This document shows, piece by piece, positions 26,579 to 34,645 of a stretch of DNA of 64,000 nt. The notes beneath the pieces are model-generated. The model searched no databases, was not told where the DNA came from, and saw only the letters and a program-made list of their open reading frames with translations. The stretch covers positions 8,755,001 to 8,819,000 of the forward strand of contig NZ_CP108106.1 of NCBI RefSeq assembly GCF_041435195.1, read 5' to 3'. Numbering within the stretch: position 1 is the stretch's first letter; every line of letters begins with the position of its first letter. The DNA comes from Streptomyces sp. NBC_00224 (GTDB lineage: Bacteria > Actinomycetota > Actinomycetes > Streptomycetales > Streptomycetaceae). A program made the translations under genes and the position numbers.

Positions 26579-27481
26579 CTACGCGGTGGAGCCATCGCCA
26601 GCCCTCGCCCGCAGGAACAATTGGAGGAGCAGCCGTCGGTCGGCGACGGGGACACCCTCCTGGCCGCTGCGGAGCGCCTCCCGGCCGTGGAGGAAGCGGC
26701 GCTGTTTCACGATGAGGTAGTCCCCGGGCTGGAGCATGAAGGAGACCTGACCCCGGACGAGCTCCTCGGCGAGCTCCCTGGCGGCATCCGCGTGCGCCTG
26801 GCGGAGCTCGGACCTCTCCAGCATCTTGGCGGTGAACCGGACGAACCCCTCGCCCGGGGCGGAGCCGTCCAGGATCGGAAACGGTTTGCACTCCTCGCCC
26901 ACGCCGAACAGGTCGAAGAATGTTCCGTAGTGGTAGGCCGGCTCGGCCAGCAGGGTGCGGCTGTCCTGCGAGACCCGCGCCACGGCCGCGTGGGCGTCGG
27001 AGAGGATGCTGGGGCCGCCGCCGAGGGGGTCGGGTCGAACGCACAGGAGCGTGGTGTAGTCCGGGGGCAGGGTCCCGTTCACCAGGTCCATGTGGAACGC
27101 GTTATAGCCGATGCCGCTGGACTTGCCGGGGTCCTTGTCGACCTTGACCCCGATGTCCTTCCACAGAGGCCACCGCGGGAAGGGCGAGAAGGGCAGGGCC
27201 ACCTCGGCCGCGAAGCCCGTCGCCAGCCGCAGGAACCGGTCGTCGTCGGCCCCCAGCGCCTTGGCGAGGTTTCCCAGCCGCAGCACGGCGTATCCGCCGC
27301 CTTCTCCGTGCAGTGCCTGCCGCAGCGTCGCGGCGGTCTCCTCGAACCGCGGGGTGGCTGTCAGCTCGGTCCGGTACCGCTTCCTGGTGGCCTTCGCCAG
27401 GAACGAGCCGTCCAGTGCCCACGTCGGGAGAGGAAGGTCGATCAGAGCGGCTTCGAGTTCGTTCGGGATATCGATGAACAC
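26579..27481 (-). CDS. Fe(II)/2-oxoglutarate-dependent oxygenase, TauD/TfdA class
   Basis: A 300-residue enzyme of the clavaminate-synthase-like superfamily. The facial triad is visible as FHMDL (His and Asp of HxD, about residues 128-130) and the distal FLHGREAL near residue 272. RRLLLQLFL downstream supplies the Arg region that holds 2-oxoglutarate. GGAGG about five bases before GTG 27481 decides the start against a longer frame. Such enzymes hydroxylate or desaturate free or tethered amino acids and similar substrates. Here it sits beside sugar-modifying genes, so the substrate is open. A decayed relative lies at 34.1-34.5 kb. Confidence 0.82.
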   Translation of the reverse strand: MFIDIPNELEAALIDLPLPTWALDGSFLAKATRKRYRTELTATPRFEETAATLRQALHGEGGGYAVLRLGNLAKALGADDDRFLRLATGFAAEVALPFSPFPRWPLWKDIGVKVDKDPGKSSGIGYNAFHMDLVNGTLPPDYTTLLCVRPDPLGGGPSILSDAHAAVARVSQDSRTLLAEPAYHYGTFFDLFGVGEECKPFPILDGSAPGEGFVRFTAKMLERSELRQAHADAARELAEELVRGQVSFMLQPGDYLIVKQRRFLHGREALRSGQEGVPVADRRLLLQLFLRARAGDGSTA

Positions 27482-27877
27482 GCGGAGCCTCCTATGTGTT
27501 GGGGTGTTCGGGGTGTCGTTCGCATCGAGGCGGTGCGAGGCATCCGTCTGCGTCGACGGACCGGAAGGGCGGGCATGGGCTTCACGGGACATCCTTCGAG
27601 GGGCGCGGGAGGTGAACGGTCTCGATGGCGTCCCGCGCAGACGCTGGGGTGATCGGGTGTCGAGCAACTGTGCGTGCAGCCACAGGGTTTGACGGGAGTC
27701 TCGCGGGAGTCCCGTCGCCTTCGTTACAAGGAGGGAACAACGCGCCCCTGCTGCTGCGGCAGGGGCACTGACGCGGTCCGCAAATGTGTTTGCACGTGAT
27801 GCAAAAGTCCCGCCCATGAGGGCAGTTGAGGTCTACGGTGGACGCGGCGCAGCCCCGGCCATCGTCAGGAGCGGGCT
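27482..27877. other. divergent intergenic region
   Basis: About 400 bases between the oxygenase and the HTH/TPR regulator, holding a clear nested palindrome near the regulator side. No gene is supported. Confidence 0.45.
27780..27805. promoter_or_regulatory. nested palindromes, candidate operator
   Basis: Two overlapping inverted repeats share an arm: GCAAA-TGTG-TTTGC (27780-27793) and TTTGCA-CGTGA-TGCAAA (27789-27805). The A/T-rich arms stand out in this GC-rich gap, 73 bases upstream of the HTH regulator. Autoregulation by that protein is a reasonable guess. Confidence 0.5.
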
Positions 27878-29254
27878 ATGGATGCCGTCAGCGCAACGCC
27901 GGGTTCCACCATGAAGGTCATCCCAGGTGAGGTGGTACGGCAGGCACGCAAGGCTCGGGGTCTGACGCTCGTTCAGCTGGGGGAGGTGACTGGGTACTCC
28001 GCCGCCCAGGTCTCCCGATACGAGCGCGGCGTCTCCTCGATGGGCATGGACGTGCGGTGGGGCTTCGCCAGGGCGCTGGACATCCCGCCGCAGACCCTGG
28101 GACTGTCGCCGCCCCCGGGGCGCCGCGATGTCCGACACGGCCAGCCGGTTGCCCCGATCGCGGCCTACCCCCAGCTGCCCGCCTCTACTGTGGTGGGACC
28201 TGGGTGGGAGGACGGTGACGATCCGGTGCGGCGGAGAAACCTGTTGGCGAACCTGGCGGTCACGGCAGCCGCCGCCGCAGGCGCGCCCCTGACGGGCAGT
28301 ACGCCGCAGCCGGAAGAGCCCGCCGTCGGGGAACTGCTCGTCGGCCGGCTGCGCGACGCGATGCTCGGCATTGGTCCCGCGGAACCGCTGCGGCCTTCCG
28401 AGCAGCTGGACGTCGAACTGTCCCGCGCCATGACAGACTTCCACGCCTGCAAGTACGCCAGCCTGTCCGTGCGACTGCCCCGCCTCATCAGGTCCGGGCA
28501 TAGCGCTGGAGTGGGACACGAGGGGATCCTCACCCAGGCGTACACGCTGGCGACGCGTCTGCTGGTCAAGCTCGACGAACAGCAGATCGGATGGATGGCC
28601 GCCGACCGTGCCCGGCAGCTGGCCGAATCCACCGGCAACGTCCTGGCCATGGCAGAAGCCGCTCGGAACCTGGCAGTCCTTGCGCGGAAAGCCGGATGGA
28701 ACACCGAAGCTATGTCGATCGCTCTGGCCGCCGCCGACGACCCCGGTCTGTCGCGGGCAGGACGTGACGGCAAAGCCGAACGCGGCCTGCTGATCCAGTC
28801 GGCTGCCTACACGGCCGCGCGCAGTGGCGACCCGGCAGGGATGCGACAACTGACCGAAGAAGCCCTCTCCATTGCGAGACAGCTGGGCGGCGTCACCATG
28901 CTGCGTGATCACGGAGGCGGGTTCGCGCCAGTCACCGTACAGCTCCACCTCGTGTCGGCAGAGAACTCTGCAGGAGACCCATCGGCAGCCCTCAACGCCG
29001 CTCGCCGGATCGTCCCGCAGGCCCTGCCCACCGTAGAGCGCCGTGCCCGCTACTACACCGACGTCGCCACCGCGCTGGCCCACTGGGGACGCCGGGACGA
29101 CTGCGTACGCGCGCTGCTGGCAGCCGAGCACCACGCGCCGGAAGAGACCCACACACGCCCGGCGGTGAAGTCGATGGTCGCCGGTCTGCTGGTGTCCGGG
29201 CGTACCACCAGCGAGCTGCGCGGTCTTGCCGCACGGTGCGGCGTCCTGCACTGA
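27878..29254 (+). CDS. XRE-family regulator with TPR-like C-terminal half
   Basis: A 458-residue protein. The N-terminal helix-turn-helix is at about residues 15-70 (VVRQARKARGLTLVQLGEVTGYSAAQVSRYERG). A Pro-rich linker and a VTAAAAAGAPL segment follow, then an alpha-helical region of about 280 residues with repeated A-x3-A-x2-L patterns like TPR units (EAARNLAVLARKAGWNTEAM; AYTAARSGDPAGMRQLTEEAL). This is a common streptomycete class that probably senses a peptide or small ligand. ATG 27878 is used, though ATG 27911 (MKVIPGEVV) is also plausible. It faces away from the oxygenase and may control the 21.6-27.5 kb locus. Confidence 0.82.
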   Translation: MDAVSATPGSTMKVIPGEVVRQARKARGLTLVQLGEVTGYSAAQVSRYERGVSSMGMDVRWGFARALDIPPQTLGLSPPPGRRDVRHGQPVAPIAAYPQLPASTVVGPGWEDGDDPVRRRNLLANLAVTAAAAAGAPLTGSTPQPEEPAVGELLVGRLRDAMLGIGPAEPLRPSEQLDVELSRAMTDFHACKYASLSVRLPRLIRSGHSAGVGHEGILTQAYTLATRLLVKLDEQQIGWMAADRARQLAESTGNVLAMAEAARNLAVLARKAGWNTEAMSIALAAADDPGLSRAGRDGKAERGLLIQSAAYTAARSGDPAGMRQLTEEALSIARQLGGVTMLRDHGGGFAPVTVQLHLVSAENSAGDPSAALNAARRIVPQALPTVERRARYYTDVATALAHWGRRDDCVRALLAAEHHAPEETHTRPAVKSMVAGLLVSGRTTSELRGLAARCGVLH

Positions 29255-29603
29255 CCCGGCCCGACGGCAGCAACACGGGCTGATCCGTAAAACCACCTGT
29301 GACTCCTGAGATGAGAAGAAACGGAGGGGCGAGGCGAGCGAAGCCGGAGGTATCTGGCCGTGCCCCCATTCGGTGATGCCCGCCCCGGCTGCTCGACCTG
29401 TCCAGGGTTGTTCAGCCGGAGGCGGTGGACTCTGGCCCAGTGTTCAGAGGGCGCCGGGTCTGGGGGATGAGGGTGGTGGCGTGCAGGCAGCGGAGACGAA
29501 CTCCGTGCCGCCACCGAGCTTTAGGGCGACGCGGTGCGCAGCTGGTGCGTGCCGCACGCGGGAGCAGTGTGGGTGTGTTCCGTGGCGTCGGCCCGGGATG
29601 GGG
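29255..29603. other. no gene recognised
   Basis: About 350 bases between the regulator's stop and the next minus-strand genes. Open frames exist on both strands but show no third-position bias or recognisable motif. Confidence 0.35.
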
Positions 29604-29891
29604 CTACCTTTCGGCGGGGGTGCTGGTCGGCCACCACAGCGGCGGCAGGTGGGCTGGAGAGCACCCCCGCGATGTTGAGGTCGAGCGCGGCCTGGCGCCT
29701 GGCTGCTCAACGACGCCGTGGGAGGCAGTGGGGGCGTCGATCGGCGGGGTCGCGGTGAGCGGTCGGCTGCCATCGGTGGCCCGGGCGCACAGCAGTCGGA
29801 TGGCCCTTTGGATCGCTGTTACCGAGTCCGGCTGGTTAAACCTGCGGGTAGCTGAGAGGGAAGGGGAAGTGGTGAAGGTCTGACTGGTCAC
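29604..29891 (-). CDS. doubtful small protein coupled to the Scr1-type regulator
   Basis: A 95-codon frame starting GTG 29891, overlapping the TGA of the regulator (GTGA). Such regulators are often followed by a small coupled gene of the DUF397 type. This product (start MTSQTFTTSPSLSATRR, Pro-rich tail) does not look like DUF397, and codon bias is weak with several A/T-ending codons. It may be a diverged partner or a chance frame. Confidence 0.3.
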   Translation of the reverse strand: MTSQTFTTSPSLSATRRFNQPDSVTAIQRAIRLLCARATDGSRPLTATPPIDAPTASHGVVEQPGARPRSTSTSRGCSPAHLPPLWWPTSTPAER

Positions 29892-30754
29892 TGTGCCTCC
29901 GCCCCTCGCGTCGTACACGCGGCGGCGGCCTCGTGGAGCAAATCCGCACTGAGGCCCAGGGGCTCCGCCCGCGCGCTCGTCGCATCGAACCCGCGCTGGT
30001 GTTCCCGGCCGGGGCTCCCGTTGATGTAGGTGGCGGAGTCGGGAGTTGTGTGGATCCACACGGTGGAGTTGTGGGGGCTGGGCATGGTCAGGCCGAGGAG
30101 ATCACCGCTATAGAGCCCGGTGTGAGTGTTGGTGCGGATGATGCGGATGTCCGCGAGCCCCTTGTCGACGACTTCGCACAGGTATGTCAGTTGGTCGGCG
30201 AGGATGCGGGGGTCACTGTTGCATGGCTGCTGGAGCAGCGATTCTTCCAGGACGACGTCGACTTGTTCCCAGGAGTGGAGGCCGGTGACGACGGGGCGGC
30301 GCCAGCGACCTGGGCCTGTCAAGCCGATCATGAGGGGGGAGCGCATCGGTCCCAGGCTGTCCGCGTACGTGCTGCTGCGCACCAGCGCGGGAAAGGTGCG
30401 ACTGCCGTATGCGTGGACGCCGACCGCGTACCGTTCGAAGGCCACGAGCCGGTCTTGTGCCTCGGGGGCGGTGTCCGGAAGGACATGCCGTGTGCCGTCA
30501 TCGCTGATGCTCGTGGCCCAGTCGGCCAGGACCCGGTGGACCTCGGAGGGCTGACGGTACAGGCGCATCAATCGTGTCAGGCTCTTCTCGCCTGGCGGTA
30601 TCTTGCCGGATTCCCAGCTTGTGAGCTCGTCTGGGCCCACGCGCGCGGCCTTCGCGGCCTGGGCCAGGCTCATGCCGCGGAGGTCGCGCATGTGGATCAG
30701 GTTGGAGCCTATGACCAGCAGGCGCACGGGCGGATCGTTTGATGTGGAGGTCAT
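29888..30754 (-). CDS. Scr1/DUF5753-type HTH regulator
   Basis: A 288-residue DNA-binding protein. The HTH lies at about residues 15-60 (LIHMRDLRGMSLAQAAKAARVGPDELTSWESGK). The C-terminal domain matches the DUF5753 layout: AFERYAVGVHAYGSRTFPALVRSSTYA, then EESLLQQP...LADQLTYLCEV, then IRIIRTNTHTGLYSGD. These regulators are abundant in streptomycetes and usually travel with a small DUF397 partner. It follows the ABC-exporter gene by about 150 bases in the same direction, so it could control the long minus-strand cluster. Confidence 0.85.
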   Translation of the reverse strand: MTSTSNDPPVRLLVIGSNLIHMRDLRGMSLAQAAKAARVGPDELTSWESGKIPPGEKSLTRLMRLYRQPSEVHRVLADWATSISDDGTRHVLPDTAPEAQDRLVAFERYAVGVHAYGSRTFPALVRSSTYADSLGPMRSPLMIGLTGPGRWRRPVVTGLHSWEQVDVVLEESLLQQPCNSDPRILADQLTYLCEVVDKGLADIRIIRTNTHTGLYSGDLLGLTMPSPHNSTVWIHTTPDSATYINGSPGREHQRGFDATSARAEPLGLSADLLHEAAAACTTRGAEAQ

Positions 30755-30902
30755 CGTGTCTCACCTGGGCGGAGTCGAAGGGAGAGGGAGGGGTACGTTG
30801 GTTGTGGCGAGGATGGTGAAGGGGGCGGAGGGTATCCGCCTGACCGGCGGCACCCGCTCATCGCGTACAGCCGACGGCTACGGCGGTGGAGTGCGCCTGC
30901 GC

Positions 30903-32927
30903 TCATGAGGTGCGCCCTTCGCCGGACCCGGCTGGGGTCGTGGGGTGGGGGATCGTGACGTTGGGCTGCTGGTACTGGGCGGCCTGGAGTTCGTAGAGAC
31001 TGCGGAAGACTTTCGGTCCCGGCGCTGTGTCGGAGAGGAGCTCTGTGAAGGTGCCGCTTTCGACGACACGTCCGTGATCGAGTACGTAGATGAGGTCGGC
31101 GGTCCGTACGGAGCCGAGCCGGTGGGTGATGAGGATGACGGTCTGGCCGTCGTCGGCGAGGCTGCGGAACTCATCGAACAGGCTTTGCTCGGCCTTTGCG
31201 TCGAGGGCGGAGGTCGGCTCATCCACGATCAGAATGTCCCCGCCCCTGTAGTGGGCTCGGCCGATCCCCAGTTTCTGCCACTGCCCGCCCGACGGGTTGT
31301 GTCCGTCCTTGTAGCCGCGGGCCAGGAGGGTTTTCCAGCCGCGCGGCAGGTCGGCGATGAGGGTGTCGGCGCCGGCGTAGCGGGCGGCTCGGTCGCGCCG
31401 CTCGATGCTGACGGGGATGGTGGAGCGGCCGATGCAGATGTTCACTTCGGCGGTGAAGGGCCAGCGGTAGAAGTCCTGTCCGACCATGGCGAGACGGGAG
31501 ACGAGTTCGGCGCGGTTGGCGGTGGCGGTGTCGACGTCGTCCCAGCAGATGCGTCCAGTGTCGGGCTGGTAGAGGCCGGCGAGGAGTTTGACCAGGGTGG
31601 ACTTGCCGCTGCCGTTCTCCCCGCACAGGGCAACGATCTTGCCGGTGGGGATCGTCAGGGTGGCGCCGTTGAGGGCCTGCTTGCTGTCCTTGCCGGGGTA
31701 GGTGAAGGAGACGTCCTCGAAGCGGATCTCGCGAGGCTTTGCGGGCAGCGCCTGCCCGCAGAGGGGAATCGCCCGGGCGGTGGCTTGCTGGCACAGCTGG
31801 TCTAGGTCTGCGACGAACAGGGATTCCTCGTGGCAGTAGTTGATCTGCAGGACCAGGTTGGACAGGCTGGAGGAGCCGGTGCGGATGGCGAGGACGGCTG
31901 TTCCTCCCACGGACAACGCCATCGCCCCGCTCCACAGCAGGCCCCCGAGGGTGGCGTAGGCGGCCGCGGTGGCCAGGCCGGTCCACGCGGCGGCGATCAG
32001 CCCGGTGCGCGCGGCTAGACGGGCAAGCCGGTGCTGCTCGGCTTCCTGGTCCAGCGACATCTGCCGGTAGTGGTGCAGCAGGTAGGGGCCGATGTGGTGC
32101 GCGCGGATCTCGGCGGCGGCCTCGGTGGACATCAGCAGCCGGCTGATGAGCTGCCCGGCACGCGAATGCTGGACCCAGGTCTGGAAGGAGGTGTAGCGGC
32201 GGCGGGCCACCGTCAGCGCGGCCCAGGAACTGGGCACCGTCATCGCGACCAGCAACACGATCAACAGGGGGTGCAGGACCGCGAGGACGGAGGCAGCAGC
32301 GGCCAGCGACATGAAGCCCGTGACGATGTTCTGCACGTACTTGACCAGACGCCGCGCCGACCCGGCCCCGTAGGAGGCACTGTCGAGGAGGCGGTGGAAC
32401 TCATCGTCCTCGATCGCCGCCAGCTCCACCGTGGAGGTGTGCGCCAAATACTGCTCGGTCGCCACCCGCTCCACTTTCGGCTCCAGCCGCCCTGTCCCGG
32501 CAGTCGACAGAGCCCGCAGCACGGCCCCTATCCCCGCCGCGGCCGCAGTTGCCCCGATCGCTCCGCTCGCGGCGGTGAGCTTCTCAGCCGTGGTCCCGCC
32601 GGCGAGGAGATGCGCGAGGATCCGGTTGACGGCGACCAGCCCGACGGCCTGACAGATGCCCCGGCCGACCTCGGCCGCCGTGACCAGGCGCAGGGCATCG
32701 CGGTCGGCCCGCCACGCCAGCTTCACCGTCAACGCGATCAGCTTGGGCAGCCGGATCACCATGGCCCGCAGCCCGAGCTCAAGGAAGGCGTCATCGTGTG
32801 TGTTCCAGCCGAGGTCGTAGCGCAGCGACCCGCCGAACAGCGTCTCCTCGGAGGCCGACCGCACCGTCTCCTCGGAGGCCGACCGCACCGTCTCCTCCAC
32901 CGGCTTGTGCCGGCGCCACCGCCTCAT
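30903..32927 (-). CDS. ABC exporter, fused membrane and ATPase domains
   Basis: A 674-residue half-transporter. The membrane domain covers about residues 40-370 with several hydrophobic segments (LHPLLIVLLVAMTV; AAAYATLGGLLWSGAMAL). The ATPase domain has Walker A GENGSGKST (about 445), signature PSGGQWQKLGIGRA, Walker B ILIVDEPTSALD and H-loop ITHRL. Replacement of LSGGQ by PSGGQ is mild. ATG 32927 overlaps the NUDIX stop (ATGA), so the far longer open frame is a shadow. The N-terminus carries a doubled 8-residue acidic repeat. In this gene set it would export the pathway product or give self-protection, which is inference. Confidence 0.9.
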   Translation of the reverse strand: MRRWRRHKPVEETVRSASEETVRSASEETLFGGSLRYDLGWNTHDDAFLELGLRAMVIRLPKLIALTVKLAWRADRDALRLVTAAEVGRGICQAVGLVAVNRILAHLLAGGTTAEKLTAASGAIGATAAAAGIGAVLRALSTAGTGRLEPKVERVATEQYLAHTSTVELAAIEDDEFHRLLDSASYGAGSARRLVKYVQNIVTGFMSLAAAASVLAVLHPLLIVLLVAMTVPSSWAALTVARRRYTSFQTWVQHSRAGQLISRLLMSTEAAAEIRAHHIGPYLLHHYRQMSLDQEAEQHRLARLAARTGLIAAAWTGLATAAAYATLGGLLWSGAMALSVGGTAVLAIRTGSSSLSNLVLQINYCHEESLFVADLDQLCQQATARAIPLCGQALPAKPREIRFEDVSFTYPGKDSKQALNGATLTIPTGKIVALCGENGSGKSTLVKLLAGLYQPDTGRICWDDVDTATANRAELVSRLAMVGQDFYRWPFTAEVNICIGRSTIPVSIERRDRAARYAGADTLIADLPRGWKTLLARGYKDGHNPSGGQWQKLGIGRAHYRGGDILIVDEPTSALDAKAEQSLFDEFRSLADDGQTVILITHRLGSVRTADLIYVLDHGRVVESGTFTELLSDTAPGPKVFRSLYELQAAQYQQPNVTIPHPTTPAGSGEGRTS
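32841..32888. repeat. 24-bp in-frame tandem repeat in the ABC gene
   Basis: Two exact 24-base copies (32841-32864, 32865-32888) plus nine bases of a third. In the protein this gives EETVRSAS twice, followed by EET, near residues 11-29. Confidence 0.9.
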
Positions 32928-33448
32928 GCGACGTCCCCTCCCGCCGGTGCGTACGGGGGCAGTTCTTCGAGGTAGGCCGGCGCCGGGCCGGTGCCCGCCG
33001 ATGCGCGGAGCGCCGCGGTGAGCAGATGGGTGTTTGTCGCGTCCATCACGGCTGGGGCCTCGGTGGGATCCCACCAGCCCCATCCGAGCAGCTCCGCGTC
33101 GGGTACGCGGATGCGGGCGTGGTCCTGGGGGCGGATGGTGGCGGCGAAGACGAACAGGTGGCAGGCGCACGGGTTCACCTCGTACCGGCCGTTGCGGCCG
33201 CTCGGTAGCCACTGCACCACCAAAAGCCTGCCTGCCGTGACAGGAGCGCTGGTCTCTTCCCGGGCTTCGCGTTCGCAGCACTGGCGCGGGGTCTCCCCGC
33301 CGCCTGGTCCGTCATCGGTCTTGCCGCCCGGCATGACCCAGTGACCGGTGCCCGCGTGGTGCACGAGCAGGACTTTCCCGTCGTTGCGCTGGATGAAGGA
33401 GGCGGCGGCTGATCCGACCAGCGCACGCTGGGGCTTGTGGGTGGTCAT
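32924..33448 (-). CDS. NUDIX hydrolase
   Basis: A 174-residue pyrophosphohydrolase-fold protein. The NUDIX box is GGETPRQCCEREAREETSAP at about residues 49-68, matching GX5EX7REUXEE with the metal-binding Glu residues intact. VGSAAASFIQRNDGKVLLV and GHWVMPGGKTDDG flank it. ATG 33448 overlaps the stop of the second NUDIX gene, and the 3' end overlaps the ABC gene, so three genes are coupled. The substrate (NDP-linked or oxidised nucleotide) cannot be told from sequence. Confidence 0.88.
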   Translation of the reverse strand: MTTHKPQRALVGSAAASFIQRNDGKVLLVHHAGTGHWVMPGGKTDDGPGGGETPRQCCEREAREETSAPVTAGRLLVVQWLPSGRNGRYEVNPCACHLFVFAATIRPQDHARIRVPDAELLGWGWWDPTEAPAVMDATNTHLLTAALRASAGTGPAPAYLEELPPYAPAGGDVA

Positions 33449-33888
33449 GCGCCCCACCCCATGGCGGAGAAGGGCCGGTTGGCGGCGATGGCGGTGAGGG
33501 CGACGGCGGTGTAGTCGACGAGCGGGGTGGGCAGCGACGAGGACGGGTGCCAGCCCAGCGCGATGCAGCGGTCGGGTTCGCAGATCCTGGGGGTGCCCCG
33601 GTAGCCGAGGACGCGGAAGAACAGCTGCAGGCGTGGCATGGGCTGAGTGCGGTCGCGGTAATGGAGCACGTGGACGAGACGGAGGTCATGGGGATCGAGA
33701 AGCACCCCGAGCTCTTCGCCGGCCTCCCGTACGGCGCACTCCTCGGCCGACTCGGCTTCCAGGTGTCCGGCCGGCACGTGCCACTCCAGCGGTGCGAACG
33801 CGGACCGCGGTGCGCGATGCTGGAGGAGAACCTGGCCGTTCTGCTCGAACACAAGGTGAACGCCGATGATGTTGGGCTGGGTTCGCAT
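33445..33888 (-). CDS. NUDIX hydrolase
   Basis: A 147-residue protein with NUDIX box GHLEAESAEECAVREAGEEL at about residues 41-60 and family strands IIGVHLVFEQNGQVLLQHR and LEWHVPAGH. A strong GGAGGAGCT sits before ATG 33888. It is shorter and only distantly related to the adjacent NUDIX protein, so the two are probably not a recent duplication. They are the first genes of a coupled trio ending in the ABC exporter; an unassigned gap with an oxygenase remnant lies upstream. Confidence 0.87.
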   Translation of the reverse strand: MRTQPNIIGVHLVFEQNGQVLLQHRAPRSAFAPLEWHVPAGHLEAESAEECAVREAGEELGVLLDPHDLRLVHVLHYRDRTQPMPRLQLFFRVLGYRGTPRICEPDRCIALGWHPSSSLPTPLVDYTAVALTAIAANRPFSAMGWGA

Positions 33889-34089
33889 GGAGCTCCTCCG
33901 GGGGCATCAGTACGGACAGGTGCTCGGGAAACTCGTCCGACGGGTCATGCGTAACGGTGATGCGAGAGCGAAGCGTCGCCACAACATTCGATTAGAGGCG
34001 ATGGGCCCGTGATTCCGGGCCGGTGGGGCGTGATCTTGCGTTCGATCCACTCTTGCGGTAACTGTCACACGGACCGGTGATTGCCTTTC

Positions 34090-34512
34090 CTTGATCAACA
34101 TCGGTCTCTCCGGCCAGGGACGGCGGACGGGGAACAGACACGGACAGCGGCAAACGGATCGCGAGCGGAAAGTGCGGATTCGCGGTTCTCCCCGGGCTCG
34201 CCAACACAGACGGTCACCCGGGAAGGCGGTGTGGGCGTGGAGCCAGCGGGAGTTGTCCAGCAGGCAGCCCTGTCCGAGCGCAAGCGGCAGGCTGGTCTGG
34301 TGCCGGTCGATGACGGCTCGCAGGTGGGGCGTGGTGAGTGGGCTCCTGCGGACGGAGGCGTCGGTACGCAGCAGCACGGCGATCCGTCTCTCGGTGAGCG
34401 GTCCGTAAAGTGACAGACAGGCAGCACCGCACGAGGCGGCAGCCAGGGCAGCGGGCGCCTGGTGGCTCGCCATACCGCCTGGCGTGGGGCACCGCGCAAG
34501 ATGAGTGTCCAC
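34090..34512 (-). pseudogene. C-terminal remnant of a second TauD-like oxygenase
   Basis: The minus strand encodes LYGPLTERRIAVLLRTDAS, then LRAVIDRHQTSLPLALGQG, then LLDNSRWLHAHTAFPGDRL, then RPWPERPMLIKER. This reads like the last third of TauD/clavaminate-synthase-like oxygenases, where DNxRxLHGRTAF carries the distal iron-ligand His. The N-terminal two-thirds with the HxD pair cannot be found upstream in any frame, and the segment between the two ends looks eroded. It fills most of the 750-base gap between the NUDIX and ATP-grasp genes. Confidence 0.45.
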
Positions 34513-34645
34513 CCCCTCCGCGAGGGGTGGTGCGTCGGTTGGTACTCGGCCAGTTGTCCGGGCAGCATCTGTGGTGCGACATGCCCACCGGCCCGTCCAT
34601 CGTGTACGCGGGGTGCACGACTGCTCGGCTGTCGCCGTCGGCCGT

